Source of the DNA: Rothia amarae
GTDB lineage: Bacteria; Actinomycetota; Actinomycetes; Actinomycetales; Micrococcaceae
Assembly: GCF_014705945.2 (NCBI RefSeq)
Contig: NZ_CP061538.1
Span: 558,001-622,000 of the forward strand
Reading direction: 5' to 3'
DNA length: 64,000 nucleotides
Below, piece by piece: positions 40,338-49,964 of this stretch. The notes below the pieces were generated by a model. That model ran no database searches and had not been told where the DNA came from. It was given only the letters and a program-made list of their open reading frames with translations. Both the position numbers and the translations under genes were made by a program. Every line of letters starts with the position of its first letter. Position 1 is the stretch's first letter.

Positions 40338-41645
40338 ATGGCAAGGGTAGAGAAACTGGATCAGCAGGAAATTAAGACGTGGTACAGAGCTGTCCTTGCA
40401 ATATTTTTTGCCAGCGGACTTTTGACCTCGTCCCTTCTTGCGCGACTCCCTGATGTCTCCACCGGTCTTAACCTCTCCGCCGGACCGATGGGTATGCTGC
40501 TCTTGGGTATGACCGTTGGTTCTTTTTCCGCAGTGACGTTCTCTGGCTATCTGGTCAGCAAGATAGGATCACGAAAAACTCTTATTCTGGGGTATTCCCT
40601 TGCCTGTGCGGGAATTGCGCTGGTCGGTATCGCCGTTTCGATATCGAGCATTCCGCTAGCTGTTCTGGGGCTCGTGCTCGATGGCGTTGGCATGGCTTCT
40701 TCAAATGTGGCAGCTAATGTGCAGGGTGTTTCAGCAGAGCGAGCACTCGGTCGATTCGTTACCCCGATTATGCATGGATTCTTTTCCATCGGCACAGTGG
40801 TAGGCGCGGGGCTGGGTACCTTGGACACCCGCTTGGGCGTATCTTTCATGTGGCACATGATTTATTTTGCCGTCATTATTTTCGCCACCGTGTTGTGGGC
40901 ATTGCGCGGGTGCCACAGCGAGAACTACGGGCAGGACGACACTCAGGCGCTCTCCCAGGTTGGTTCCTACCGGGTGCGGGATGCTTGGCGCGACAAACAC
41001 ACCATTTTTATTGGCATTTTTGTGCTGGGCATGGCGCTGGCTGAAGGGTCTGCCAACGACTGGGTGGCGCTTGCCCTTACTCACGATTACGGTGCGGATA
41101 AGACAGTTGGTTCGCTGGGATACACGTTCTTTGTTATCGCTATGATGACCGGTCGTTTCATGGGTACTGGTCTGCTGAATAAGTTTGGACGTGTGAAGGT
41201 TCTGCGCGTGACCTGTTCGATGGCGATTATTGGACTAGCGGTGTTTATTTTTGCGCCGAACGTGCCGCTGGGCTTCATTGGTCTGTTCATCTGGGGGCTG
41301 GGCGCTTCCCTGGGATTCCCCACGGGTATGTCAGCAGCATCAGACGATCCAATGAAGGCTGCAATTCGAGTTTCCGTAGTTTCTACCATTGGCTACGCCG
41401 CATTCCTTGGCGGACCTCCTGCTTTGGGCTTGCTTGGCGAGCACTGGGGCATCCGTAACGCCCTTCTGGCTGTGCTCGTGTTTATCGTTATCTCACTCTT
41501 TCTCACCCGCCATCTTCAGCCATCGTCTCAGCGCGAAATTCTGAGTGAGCGTACCACTAACGTATCGACTTATGATCCACAGACCAGCATGAACCCCGTG
41601 ATTACTCCAGAAACAGGTGCGCTTTCGCAGGTGGATAAGAAATAG
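40338..41645 (+). CDS. MFS transporter
   Basis: The 435-residue protein has 12 predicted membrane helices in two halves. Segments such as ARLPDVSTGLNLSAGPMGML near residue 33, LVSKIGSRKTLILGYSLACA (the loop 2-3 basic motif) and a cytoplasmic loop near residue 200 are typical of MFS sugar or drug carriers of the FucP/YfmO-like type. Substrate unknown. GAAAGGGAG precedes the ATG. It lies between the MaoC pair and murB on the same strand, but with 105 bp and 60 bp gaps, so operon structure is uncertain. Confidence 0.85.
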   Translation: MARVEKLDQQEIKTWYRAVLAIFFASGLLTSSLLARLPDVSTGLNLSAGPMGMLLLGMTVGSFSAVTFSGYLVSKIGSRKTLILGYSLACAGIALVGIAVSISSIPLAVLGLVLDGVGMASSNVAANVQGVSAERALGRFVTPIMHGFFSIGTVVGAGLGTLDTRLGVSFMWHMIYFAVIIFATVLWALRGCHSENYGQDDTQALSQVGSYRVRDAWRDKHTIFIGIFVLGMALAEGSANDWVALALTHDYGADKTVGSLGYTFFVIAMMTGRFMGTGLLNKFGRVKVLRVTCSMAIIGLAVFIFAPNVPLGFIGLFIWGLGASLGFPTGMSAASDDPMKAAIRVSVVSTIGYAAFLGGPPALGLLGEHWGIRNALLAVLVFIVISLFLTRHLQPSSQREILSERTTNVSTYDPQTSMNPVITPETGALSQVDKK

Positions 41646-41705
41646 CGGTTCTTCGCTGTTAGGCGAGCGTGCCTGAGCGCAATGAGCAGAAGCTAAACTA
41701 AAAGG

Positions 41706-42800
41706 GTGACTACTATGCATCTCAAAGACATCACTACCGCCGCTGTAGGCGGAGCAGCTCGCAACTATGTGCGAGCTACCACCGAACAAGAAATTATCGA
41801 CGCCGTATCTGCGGCGGATCGCCAAGGCGAGAACCTGCTGATTGTGGGCGGTGGTTCGAATATCTTAGTTGCTGATGCAGGATATGACGGCACCGTAGTT
41901 CATATCGCCTCTCACGGCATTGAAGATCTGGGTGTTCCTCAGTGCGGTGGGGCTAATATTCGAGTTCAGGCAGGGCACCAGTGGGATGCATTCGTAGCTC
42001 ATGCTATTGAAAATGAGTGGGTAGGTATAGAAGCCCTCTCAGGCATTCCCGGCACTGTTGGTGCTACCCCGGTGCAAAACGTAGGCGCTTATGGCGCTGA
42101 AGTATCTCAAACGATTTCTCAGGTGCATACATGGGATCGACAGAAGAATGCCCGTAAGACTTTTGCTCTAGCAGACCTCAAATTTGGGTATCGAGATTCT
42201 ATTCTCAAGCAAAACACTGTTAATGGTTCACCTCGTTATGTGGTGCTCAGTGTTGACTTCCAATTCACTCTTGGAACTCTCTCAGCCCCTATCCGCTACG
42301 GCGAACTTGCCCGGCAACTCGACGTCGAGGTGGGCCAGCGTGCTAACTCACAACTAGTTCGCGATACCGTGCTGAAGCTTCGCGCCTCCAAGGGCATGGT
42401 GCTGGACACTGAAGACAGAGATACATATTCCACCGGCTCGTTCTTTACCAACCCCATTGTTGATTCAGATGAGTTGGATAGTTTGCCAGAGGACGCTCCG
42501 CGTTTTCCGGTCACCGATGCCAGTGGCCAGAACGTTATCGAAGGCAAAACTAAACTCAGCGCCGGCTGGCTCATTCAGCACGCTGGTTTTGACAAAGGAT
42601 TTGGTTTAGAGGGCGAGAGCCGAGGAATTGCCGACGGTCGCGCCTCTCTTTCCACCAAGCACACCTTGGCTATCACTAATCGAGGTGAAGCAAGCTGCTC
42701 AGATTTGCTCGCCATCGCCAGCGCAGTTCAGGACGGTGTGAAGAAGGCATTCGGCATCCAGATGGAACCCGAGCCGGTCATCGTTGGAACTTCTCTGTAG
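41706..42800 (+). CDS. murB: UDP-N-acetylenolpyruvoylglucosamine reductase MurB
   Basis: The 364-residue FAD enzyme makes UDP-N-acetylmuramate for peptidoglycan. The FAD-binding segment LLIVGGGSNILVADAGYDGT near residue 44, IEALSGIPGTVGATPVQNVG near 112, YGAEVSQTI and the catalytic serine region YSTGSFFTNPIV near 240 are all recognisable, with the C-terminal LAGW-type segment LSAGWLIQHAGF. It is in the range of actinobacterial MurB. GTG 41706 is the start; an ATG four codons later is alternative. Confidence 0.95.
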   Translation: MTTMHLKDITTAAVGGAARNYVRATTEQEIIDAVSAADRQGENLLIVGGGSNILVADAGYDGTVVHIASHGIEDLGVPQCGGANIRVQAGHQWDAFVAHAIENEWVGIEALSGIPGTVGATPVQNVGAYGAEVSQTISQVHTWDRQKNARKTFALADLKFGYRDSILKQNTVNGSPRYVVLSVDFQFTLGTLSAPIRYGELARQLDVEVGQRANSQLVRDTVLKLRASKGMVLDTEDRDTYSTGSFFTNPIVDSDELDSLPEDAPRFPVTDASGQNVIEGKTKLSAGWLIQHAGFDKGFGLEGESRGIADGRASLSTKHTLAITNRGEASCSDLLAIASAVQDGVKKAFGIQMEPEPVIVGTSL

Positions 42801-42890
42801 AAGCACATAAACCGCTCATCACAGAGCATTCTGTGGTGCACGGTTCTCTGAGAATCAGTTTGTTTTAGCCGGCAAGGGTGAGGGGAGCAC

Positions 42891-43292
42891 ATGGCTTTAG
42901 ACCGGGAGATAGCTGGAAGCGAATCCGGGCGTTTACACGGAGCCATGGCTCGCATGCGCGCTTTTATGGCGCACCACCTGCTATTGCTTATGTTCTACCG
43001 CTTACTGGTTATTACTCTAGGTTTCCTGTTGCTCGTAGCAGGGCTCGTTATGCTGGTCACCCCCGGTCCGGGCTGGCTCTTCATTTTTCTTGGAATGGGG
43101 CTGTGGGGCACAGAATTTCATTGGGCGCACCGACTCAATACCTGGGGCAAGGCGAAAGTGCTCAATATCTGGCGTGAAATTACGACTCAAGCCGAGAAAC
43201 GCAACCAGAAGAAGCAGAATGCTCGGTGGCTAAAATTCGGTCGGCAGAATCATTTCTGCCCCACGGGAGAGCACTACCACGAACACCCCTAA
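42891..43292 (+). CDS. TIGR02611-type small membrane protein (PGPGW motif)
   Basis: The 133-residue protein has two membrane helices (residues about 40-60 and 62-80) joined by MLVTPGPGWLFIFLGM, the PGPGW signature. This matches the actinobacterial TIGR02611 family. The C-terminus is basic and hydrophilic, ending in a His-rich stretch. Function unknown. It follows murB by 90 bp, a gap that contains a short hairpin (CACAG with CTGTG). Confidence 0.8.
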   Translation: MALDREIAGSESGRLHGAMARMRAFMAHHLLLLMFYRLLVITLGFLLLVAGLVMLVTPGPGWLFIFLGMGLWGTEFHWAHRLNTWGKAKVLNIWREITTQAEKRNQKKQNARWLKFGRQNHFCPTGEHYHEHP

Positions 43293-43293
43293 G

Positions 43294-43731
43294 TTAGTGA
43301 TCCAGCCCCAGCTCGTGGGTACAAACTTCGAGTATCTCAGCATCTTCCAACCCTAGTTTCCGCATGGATGCTATATAACGGCTGGTTAATTCGTGCTTTT
43401 TCTGTGAGGTTGAATCCATCGCGGTGATAAAACTACCTGCCCGCCCGTGCGTCTCGATGGCTCCTGCCGCTTCGAGTTCCTTGTAAGCTTTCGCAACAGT
43501 ATTGACGGCAAGACCAAGTTGCTGAGCTAGCATCCGCATAGGAGGTAGACGGTCACCTGGCTGTAAGTTGCCAGCGGCGCGGGCTGCAATCACCGCGCGT
43601 CGAATCTGCGAATATGGGGGCACGTCTGAGTTCTTGTCCACCGCGGGGATAAAACCAGAAATACCCTCGCAAAATTCAGAGTGCTCAGGTTGGGCTAGCA
43701 CGTCATGCGAGGGCACATCTAGTGAAGGCAT
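43294..43731 (-). CDS. GntR-family transcriptional regulator (short YtrA-like)
   Basis: The 145-residue protein has a GntR winged-helix domain: PPYSQIRRAVIAARAAGNLQ, PGDRLPPMRMLAQQLGLAVN and TVAKAYKELEAAGAIETHGR. The effector part is only about 35 residues, which is the YtrA subfamily layout. YtrA regulators usually control an adjacent ABC transporter operon; none is adjacent here, so the target is unknown. It begins 18 bp downstream of the asd stop on the same strand. Confidence 0.88.
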   Translation of the reverse strand: MPSLDVPSHDVLAQPEHSEFCEGISGFIPAVDKNSDVPPYSQIRRAVIAARAAGNLQPGDRLPPMRMLAQQLGLAVNTVAKAYKELEAAGAIETHGRAGSFITAMDSTSQKKHELTSRYIASMRKLGLEDAEILEVCTHELGLDH

Positions 43732-43749
43732 AGTAAAAGCTCTTTCGGG

Positions 43750-44889
43750 TTAAAGAGTTCCGGTAGCAATCTTAAGCATACGGCGCACAGGCTCAGCAGC
43801 TCCCCATAGTAGCTGATCGCCTACGGTGAAGGCACTGATGTACTGCGGCCCCATAGCCATCTTACGAATACGTCCCACGGGGATGGTGAGAGAGCCCGAC
43901 GCCGCTACGGGGGTCAAATCATTCATCGAGGCTTCCTTCTCGTTAGGAACCACCTTGGACCACTCATTGTCTTCATCGATAATCTTCTCAATTTCAGAAA
44001 CTGAAAGGTCCTCGGTGAGCTTGAGAGTGAGCGCCTGTGAATGGGAGCGCATCGTGGCAATACGTACGCATAGACCATCTAATATGACGCGGTCCTCGCC
44101 TTCTAGCCCCAAAATTTTGTTGGATTCGGCGTCGGCTTTCCACTCTTCTTTGGACTGACCGTTTCCTAAATCGGCGTCAATCCAGGGAATGAGCGAACCC
44201 GCTAGCGGCACGCCGAACTGAGTAGTTTCTAATTCTCCGGAGCGTTGTAGTTCGAGCACCTTGCGATCGATTTCTAGAATTGCCGATGCCGGGTCTGCAA
44301 GTTCGGAGCTCACCACGCCTGATAAATCGCCAAAGCCCTGGAGAACTTCGCGCATATGACGCGCTCCACCACCGGATGCGGCCTGGTAAGTCATCGATGT
44401 GCCCCATTCAACCAAACCCTGCTTGAACAGGCCGCCAAGACCCATGAGCAAGCACGATACCGTGCAGTTACCACCAATGAAATCTTTGATACCCAAATCA
44501 AGCCCCCGGTCAATGACGTCGCGATTGATGGGGTCAAGAACAATCACGGAATCGTCATTCATCCGCAAAGTGGAGGCAGCATCAATCCAGATACCATCCC
44601 ATCCACGTTCGCGGAGCCTGGGATGAACTTCCTTAGTATAGTCACCACCCTGAGCGGTAACGATAATCGGCAACTGAGCAAGAGTCTCAAGATCGTGGGC
44701 GTCCTGCAGAATGCTTTCGTCGAGCTCACCGTTGAAAGTAGGAGCAGGTTGCCCTGCCTGGGAAGTGGAGAAAAAGACGGGGGTTATGTCTTTAAAATCG
44801 CCCTCTTCGACCATGCGCTTCATCAGCACAGAACCAACCATGCCGCGATAGCCAACAAAACCTACTGAGTCACCGGATGTAAAAGTCAT
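43750..44889 (-). CDS. asd: aspartate-semialdehyde dehydrogenase, long enterobacterial-like form
   Basis: The 379-residue enzyme reduces aspartyl phosphate in the lysine, threonine, methionine and diaminopimelate pathway. NADP-binding [20 protein letters not shown] starts the protein; the catalytic cysteine is in [33 protein letters not shown] and [10 protein letters not shown] follow. The sequence resembles the E. coli-type Asd (same insertions and the end [20 protein letters not shown]) more than the shorter Asd familiar from mycobacteria and corynebacteria. This suggests transfer or a distinct lineage; a phylogeny would decide. Confidence 0.95.
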   Translation of the reverse strand: MTFTSGDSVGFVGYRGMVGSVLMKRMVEEGDFKDITPVFFSTSQAGQPAPTFNGELDESILQDAHDLETLAQLPIIVTAQGGDYTKEVHPRLRERGWDGIWIDAASTLRMNDDSVIVLDPINRDVIDRGLDLGIKDFIGGNCTVSCLLMGLGGLFKQGLVEWGTSMTYQAASGGGARHMREVLQGFGDLSGVVSSELADPASAILEIDRKVLELQRSGELETTQFGVPLAGSLIPWIDADLGNGQSKEEWKADAESNKILGLEGEDRVILDGLCVRIATMRSHSQALTLKLTEDLSVSEIEKIIDEDNEWSKVVPNEKEASMNDLTPVAASGSLTIPVGRIRKMAMGPQYISAFTVGDQLLWGAAEPVRRMLKIATGTL

Positions 44890-44955
44890 AGTGTCAGTCT
44901 ATCGGGACAGGATGAACGAATTCAGCTATATTTCACAGAGTAAACCAAAGATTTA

Positions 44956-44985
44956 GGGCGCAGCAGGTTTTAACAGGACGCGCCC
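44956..44985 (-). terminator. possible terminator downstream of folA
   Basis: GGGCGC at 44956 pairs with GCGCCC at 44980 with an 18-nt loop; on the minus strand TAAATCTTT follows. A modest candidate. Confidence 0.35.
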
Positions 44986-44988
44986 GTT

Positions 44989-45567
44989 TTAGGAGCCGCG
45001 TGTCCATCTCTCAAAGCGGAACGATAAGGGCTTCTTCTCGCCGTCTGAGTGAGGCAGAATCCAACCGCGATCGCTCGTCTTGTAGTCCGTGGCTGAATCT
45101 AGAAGCCACTGTGCATCCAGGTCAGGGGCGTTAGAGTCGCCTTCTACAACGCCTTCAAACACGGTTCGCTCCACCACGGTAATTGCAGAGTCTTGGACTC
45201 CATCTAAATCATGACGATCAATCACCGCCGAAAAGAGGGAAGAACCGCCAATCAGCCAGACTTTTTCGGCACCCTCACAAGCCAACCGAAGGGCAACATC
45301 AAAGGACGGCACCCACAGCGCTCCATCGGCTGCCACCGGACAATCAACACGAGAAGTGACCACAAAATTTTCACGGTCAGGAAGGGGGCGATACTGCTCG
45401 GGAAAAGACTCCCATGTCTTCCGCCCCATAATGACCGGAGAACCCAGCGTTACCTCTTTGAAATGAGCCAAGTCTTCTGGGGCGTACCAGGGCATACCTC
45501 CATCGCGGCCGATGACGGCGTTGAGTGACTGCGCCCATACGGCACCAAGGACGGGAAGGTCAGACAT
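44989..45567 (-). CDS. folA: dihydrofolate reductase
   Basis: The 192-residue enzyme reduces dihydrofolate to tetrahydrofolate, regenerating cofactor consumed by ThyA. N-terminal LGAVWAQSLNAVIGRDGGMP and WYAPEDLAHFKEVTLGSPVI MGRKTWES contain the substrate- and NADPH-binding residues, including the acidic residue in the PEDLAHF helix, and VWLIGGSSLF is the cofactor loop. It lies 12 bp downstream of thyA, a common arrangement. The C-terminal half is somewhat longer than the E. coli protein. Confidence 0.95.
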   Translation of the reverse strand: MSDLPVLGAVWAQSLNAVIGRDGGMPWYAPEDLAHFKEVTLGSPVIMGRKTWESFPEQYRPLPDRENFVVTSRVDCPVAADGALWVPSFDVALRLACEGAEKVWLIGGSSLFSAVIDRHDLDGVQDSAITVVERTVFEGVVEGDSNAPDLDAQWLLDSATDYKTSDRGWILPHSDGEKKPLSFRFERWTRGS

Positions 45568-45579
45568 AGTAAGAGACTC

Positions 45580-46404
45580 CTATACAGCAATCGGTGCTTT
45601 GATAGTAGGGTGATGCCGGTAATCCTCCAGCTCAAAATCCTCGAACTCATACTGATCGAGTGAAGGCTTCTTATTTTTGATGATCAAGCGAGGGTAAGGG
45701 TAGGGCTCGCGAGAGAGTTGCTCTTTTACCTGCTCGAAATGATTGGAATAGATATGGCAGTCTCCACCGGTCCACACAAATTCGCTGGGGACCATTCCCA
45801 CTTCTTCAGCGATGATATAGGTCAGCAATGCATAAGAGGCGATATTGAAGGGTACCCCTAAGAACATGTCGGCGCTACGCTGATAAAGCTGACACGAGAG
45901 CTCATCGGGGCCGTCGTCCACATGCTTCACATAGAACTGGAATAACGCATGGCACGGCGGCAAAGCCATGGAATCAACTTCTGCTGGATTCCACGCAGAA
46001 ACAATATGACGGCGAGAATCAGGGTTAGTTTTGAGCGATTTCACGACATTGGTTATTTGGTCGATCGTTTCCCCATGTCCCGCAGGCCAAGAACGCCACT
46101 GAACACCGTAAACCGGACCTAGTTCGCCGTCCCCATCTGCCCATTCGTCCCAGATACTGACGCCGCGCTCCTGCAACCACTGCACGTTAGATTCCCCGCG
46201 CAAAAACCACAGAAGCTCAAGAGCTACCGACTTGAAATGAACTCGCTTGGTCGTGATAAGCGGGAAGGAATCTTTCAAGTCAAAGCGCATCTGACGACCA
46301 AAAACGGATCGGGTGCCGGTTCCGGTGCGGTCAGATTTATCGTCCCCGTGTTCTAGGACTTCGCGTAACAAATCTTCGTAAGGAGTGGGTACAGAGGAGT
46401 TCAT
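45580..46404 (-). CDS. thyA: thymidylate synthase ThyA
   Basis: The 274-residue enzyme methylates dUMP with methylene-tetrahydrofolate. The start [35 protein letters not shown], catalytic cysteine [14 protein letters not shown], and the substrate-binding [20 protein letters not shown] are all present at normal positions. It precedes folA in an operon. A structured repeat element lies just upstream of its start (46436-46539). Confidence 0.97.
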   Translation of the reverse strand: MNSSVPTPYEDLLREVLEHGDDKSDRTGTGTRSVFGRQMRFDLKDSFPLITTKRVHFKSVALELLWFLRGESNVQWLQERGVSIWDEWADGDGELGPVYGVQWRSWPAGHGETIDQITNVVKSLKTNPDSRRHIVSAWNPAEVDSMALPPCHALFQFYVKHVDDGPDELSCQLYQRSADMFLGVPFNIASYALLTYIIAEEVGMVPSEFVWTGGDCHIYSNHFEQVKEQLSREPYPYPRLIIKNKKPSLDQYEFEDFELEDYRHHPTIKAPIAV

Positions 46405-46435
46405 GTCTCCATCCTAGCCATAAAATGCTTTATTA

Positions 46436-46539
46436 ATTCGGCACCGCATCAGCAAGCGATCCCTCTCGCCTGGATTCGCGGGCGCTCATTGAGGCGATTG
46501 ACGCCAGACCCAGCCAGCTTGCTTCCCGCGGTGCCGAAT
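46436..46539 (-). repeat. structured ~104-nt element, copy 2 (homologous to 9298-9394)
   Basis: Outer stem ATTCGGCACCGC (46436-46447) with GCGGTGCCGAAT (46528-46539); second stem AGCAAGC (46451-46457) with GCTTGCT (46517-46523); inner stem TCGCCT (46466-46471) with AGGCGA (46492-46497). Read on the minus strand, it holds CTGGCTGGG, CTGGC, AATCGC, TGAGCG, GCGAA and GCGAGA in the same order as the plus strand of copy 1. Stem bases differ between the copies but remain paired. It lies between the NUDIX gene stop and thyA start. Confidence 0.75.
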
Positions 46540-46570
46540 AAAAGTCGTAATTCCCTCTGCGAATAAATCT

Positions 46571-47566
46571 CTAGTCACCAAACGGGCGAATCTGCTCCAA
46601 AGAGATCATTCGGTGGTTGTTGCGGCGAGAAATCTGCATCACCAACATTTCGCCGGGAACCAGATAAGGGTCTTCTGTAGGTAGTTGCGCCGCAAGATGC
46701 TTGTTTCCATGTGTTCGGAGAACATCCAGGACTGTAGGGAGTACCGGGCGGTGGGTGCACAGCGCCACCGAATAATCTTTTTCGAAGAGCTGCTCGATGA
46801 CGCGCGCAGCTCGCTTGGGGTGACGCTTATGGGCTGCCTCAGTTATTTGCGTCTTAGTTTTGATGGGTGTGCCGGATTGCTTCTGAAAATTAGCAACCGT
46901 CTGCATGCAACGTACCCAGGGGGATGAATAAACTTTTTTCGGCATCCAAGCATGCAACAGACGGCAAACCGCCAAAGCCTGACGTTTACCGGTAGCTGCT
47001 AGCGGACGCTCGCCTTCTGCCGCACTCCAGGATGAGCGGGGCTTGGCTTTCGCATGGCGCACAATAATGACAGAACGGGTGGCGAGATCGCCGTCTTTCC
47101 AGAGTTTCTCGAGGGCATCGAGAGGCTCTGTATCCGTTGCATTGGTGAGAAGCTGACGTGCTTCTTTCGGGGTGACCCAGCGAAGTTTATCTACTTCGTC
47201 GCCGTCTGCCTTGGGTTTGGTGGAGGGATCGACCTGTGCCGACCAGTAGTAGACTTCTTTAGTTCCGTGTTTGACCTTGTAATGGGTGACAGCCAGAGGG
47301 ACGCCGAGGGTTACGTGAAGCCCAACTTCTTCGCGAACCTCACGGATAGCGGTCTCGGGGATAGTTTCGCCGTCATCGACTTTGCCCTTTGGCCAGGACC
47401 AGTCATCGTAATGAGGGCGGTGAATGATGAGTAGCTCTAGTCGCTCTTTGGCATAGCGCCAGATGAGGCACCCAGCAGCCGTAACATCTACATCGGGCAC
47501 AGCACGGCGGATTTTTGAGTATTCACCATCGCAACGAAAAGCAGAATAAACCGGCGTCTTGGGCAT
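46571..47566 (-). CDS. NUDIX hydrolase fused to a histidine phosphatase domain (MutT1-like)
   Basis: The 331-residue protein has an N-terminal NUDIX domain with the box GKVDDGETIPETAIREVREE followed by VG (residues about 60-80), and a C-terminal phosphatase domain with VRHAKAKPRSSW (RHA phospho-acceptor) near residue 170 and CTHRPVL near 270. This is the layout of mycobacterial MutT1, which hydrolyses 8-oxo-dGTP/8-oxo-GTP and diadenosine polyphosphates. It lies downstream of ppk1 on the same strand, as in mycobacteria, which supports the assignment. An ATG start at 47566 is used. Confidence 0.9.
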   Translation of the reverse strand: MPKTPVYSAFRCDGEYSKIRRAVPDVDVTAAGCLIWRYAKERLELLIIHRPHYDDWSWPKGKVDDGETIPETAIREVREEVGLHVTLGVPLAVTHYKVKHGTKEVYYWSAQVDPSTKPKADGDEVDKLRWVTPKEARQLLTNATDTEPLDALEKLWKDGDLATRSVIIVRHAKAKPRSSWSAAEGERPLAATGKRQALAVCRLLHAWMPKKVYSSPWVRCMQTVANFQKQSGTPIKTKTQITEAAHKRHPKRAARVIEQLFEKDYSVALCTHRPVLPTVLDVLRTHGNKHLAAQLPTEDPYLVPGEMLVMQISRRNNHRMISLEQIRPFGD

Positions 47567-47592
47567 AGATATCGGAACCTTTTTCGAGAATA

Positions 47593-47630
47593 AGAATGTC
47601 CATGAACAAAAAATTGTTCATGGACATTCT
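47593..47630 (-). terminator. hairpin terminator downstream of ppk1
   Basis: AGAATGTCCATGAACAA pairs perfectly with TTGTTCATGGACATTCT around AAAA; on the minus strand TATTCTCG follows. The stem is long but the T-tract is short. Confidence 0.7.
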
Positions 47631-47693
47631 ATGGCTAGATACCTGCCTGTAAAAACGTGGACAGGCTATCTGGCATGATGTGGGCTAAAGAGT

Positions 47694-49934
47694 CTATTTT
47701 CTCTTTCGCTTATCTCGAGACTCCAAGTAGTAGGACTGGATATCAACCAACCGGTTTCCTTGATCGTCCTTGTTGTGGCGCTCCCAATGACCATCTGCCT
47801 CAAGGTGCCATGTTGAGGTCTTCTTAGACATGTAGCGGTCGAACATATCCAGCAGATATTCGCGGTTACGCTGTGCCTTGATACTTACCAGAGCCTCCAC
47901 ACGGCGATCAAGGTTGCGGTGCATCATATCTGCTGAACCAATGTAGACCTTGGGGTTCCCTGCATTTTCAAAGGTGAACACACGGGAGTGTTCCAAGAAT
48001 CTACCCAGCACAGAACGCACACGGATATTCTCTGAAAGACCGGGAACACCGGGGCGCAAAGCACAGATGCCACGAACCACTACGTTGACTTCCACACCAG
48101 ACTGCGAGGCGCGGTAGAGCGAATCGATAATTGCCTCATCCACCATGGAGTTGCATTTAATCTGAATCTTCGCCTTGCGTCCTGCCATGCTGTGTTCGAT
48201 TTCTTTATTGATGTAATCAATCAAACCGGATCGAATCGAGCGTGGGGCTACCAGCAATGAACGGTAGGTGGTTTTGGGAGCGTAACCCGAGAGCTGATTG
48301 AACAGGCGGGAAACGTCCTCAGTAATCTGCGGGTCGCAGGTGAGCAAACCGAGATCCTCATAGAATCGTGCAGTTGAGGGGTGGTAGTTACCGGTACCGA
48401 TATGGCAGTAACGGCGTAGCGAATCGCCTTCTTTTCGAACTACCAGCGAAAGCTTACAGTGGGTCTTCAAGCCGACGATGCCGTAGACCACATGCACGCC
48501 AGCACGTTCGAGCTTACGCGCCCACTTGATGTTGGCTTCCTCATCAAAGCGCGCTTTGATTTCTACCAGTGCCAAAACCTGCTTACCAGCTTCTGCAGCT
48601 TCAATCAGCGCATCGACAATGGGGGAGTCGCCAGAAGTGCGATACAGAGTCTGCTTGATAGCCATGACGTTTGGATCTGCAGCAGCCTGTTCCAAAAACG
48701 CTTGCACGCTGGTCGCAAATGAATCATAGGGGTGATGGAGCAAAACGTCGTGAGCGCGGGTTGCCGCGAAGACATTTGCGGCCTTAGACGTTTCGTTCTC
48801 GTTGAGCCATCGGGAGGTATGCGCAATGTGCTTGGGATAGTGCAAGGCGGGGCGGTTTGCGTTAACGATGGCGCCCATTCCACGCAAATCCAACGGAGCG
48901 GGTAGGCGGTAGACCTCTGACTCATCAATGCTGAGCTCAGAAATGAGTAGTTCAAGAACGTTGGGGTTGATGGTATCTTCAACTTCCAAACGAACCGGAG
49001 GCCCAAAACGGCGGCGCAAAAGCTCCTTTTCCAATGCCTGCAGAAGATTTTCGGCGTCGTCCTCTTCAACTTCGAGGTCTTCATTACGGGTCACGCGGAA
49101 AGCGTGAACTTCCAACACCTCCATGCCGGGGAACATCATGTCCAGGTGCTGAGCGATGACGTCTTCGAGCGCAATGAAGCGGGCTTCCCGAGACGGCGAA
49201 TTCACCGCTCGTGAGCCGTCGATAGAAATCATACGGTTAAGCTGATCAGGCACCTTCAAACGGGCAAAGAGCTCCTTACCGGTTTGTGGGTTACGCACAA
49301 CGACTGCCAGATTGAGCGAGAGCCCCGAAATATAGGGAAAGGGGTGCGCAGGATCGACTGCCAGCGGGGTCAAGATGGGGAAAACCTCATCGCTGAAGAA
49401 AGAGGTCAAGCGAGCTTTCGCTTCGTCCTCCAAATCTGACCATTTAACAATGCGGATTTGTTCCTTTTCGAGCGCAGGCAAAACCTCCTCATGGAAACAG
49501 CGATGCTGGCGCTCCATCAGCTGGTGAGCTGATTCGGAAATTTCTTCCATCTGCTCATCGGGGGTCATACCTGCGGCAGAGGGAACAGCGATACCGGTTG
49601 CAATACGGCGGCGTAGACCCGCCACGCGAACCATAAAGAATTCATCAAGATTCGAGCCTACAATCGACAGGAAATTGAGGCGCTCTAACAAATAAAGATC
49701 GGGATCTTCAGCCAACTCCAGAACGCGGGTATTGAAGTCTAACCAGCTGATTTCCCTGTCGAGAAAACGGTCGGTTCCGAAATCACCGGAAAGATGGGGA
49801 AGTTTGACTTTCTCTACCGCTTCAATGCGATCCCCCTGCGTCTGAGCGCGTTCAATCTTAGTGATGTCACCGCCGATATGGTAGTGATCTGAGGGTTCAT
49901 TGGATTCTGTGTTTACTGTTTTTTCAGCGCTCAC
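47694..49934 (-). CDS. ppk1: RNA degradosome-type polyphosphate kinase Ppk1
   Basis: The 746-residue enzyme makes long-chain polyphosphate from ATP. The N-terminal region [40 protein letters not shown] and the catalytic-histidine segment [20 protein letters not shown] with [20 protein letters not shown] are classic PPK1 motifs. The phospho-accepting His is in GLKTHCK. About 60 N-terminal residues precede the conserved core. The neighbours are MutT1-like and MshD. Polyphosphate serves as phosphate store and stress signal. Confidence 0.96.
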   Translation of the reverse strand: MSAEKTVNTESNEPSDHYHIGGDITKIERAQTQGDRIEAVEKVKLPHLSGDFGTDRFLDREISWLDFNTRVLELAEDPDLYLLERLNFLSIVGSNLDEFFMVRVAGLRRRIATGIAVPSAAGMTPDEQMEEISESAHQLMERQHRCFHEEVLPALEKEQIRIVKWSDLEDEAKARLTSFFSDEVFPILTPLAVDPAHPFPYISGLSLNLAVVVRNPQTGKELFARLKVPDQLNRMISIDGSRAVNSPSREARFIALEDVIAQHLDMMFPGMEVLEVHAFRVTRNEDLEVEEDDAENLLQALEKELLRRRFGPPVRLEVEDTINPNVLELLISELSIDESEVYRLPAPLDLRGMGAIVNANRPALHYPKHIAHTSRWLNENETSKAANVFAATRAHDVLLHHPYDSFATSVQAFLEQAAADPNVMAIKQTLYRTSGDSPIVDALIEAAEAGKQVLALVEIKARFDEEANIKWARKLERAGVHVVYGIVGLKTHCKLSLVVRKEGDSLRRYCHIGTGNYHPSTARFYEDLGLLTCDPQITEDVSRLFNQLSGYAPKTTYRSLLVAPRSIRSGLIDYINKEIEHSMAGRKAKIQIKCNSMVDEAIIDSLYRASQSGVEVNVVVRGICALRPGVPGLSENIRVRSVLGRFLEHSRVFTFENAGNPKVYIGSADMMHRNLDRRVEALVSIKAQRNREYLLDMFDRYMSKKTSTWHLEADGHWERHNKDDQGNRLVDIQSYYLESRDKRKRK

Positions 49935-49964
49935 AGTGTTCCTTCCTATCTTGAAATAAAAAAC

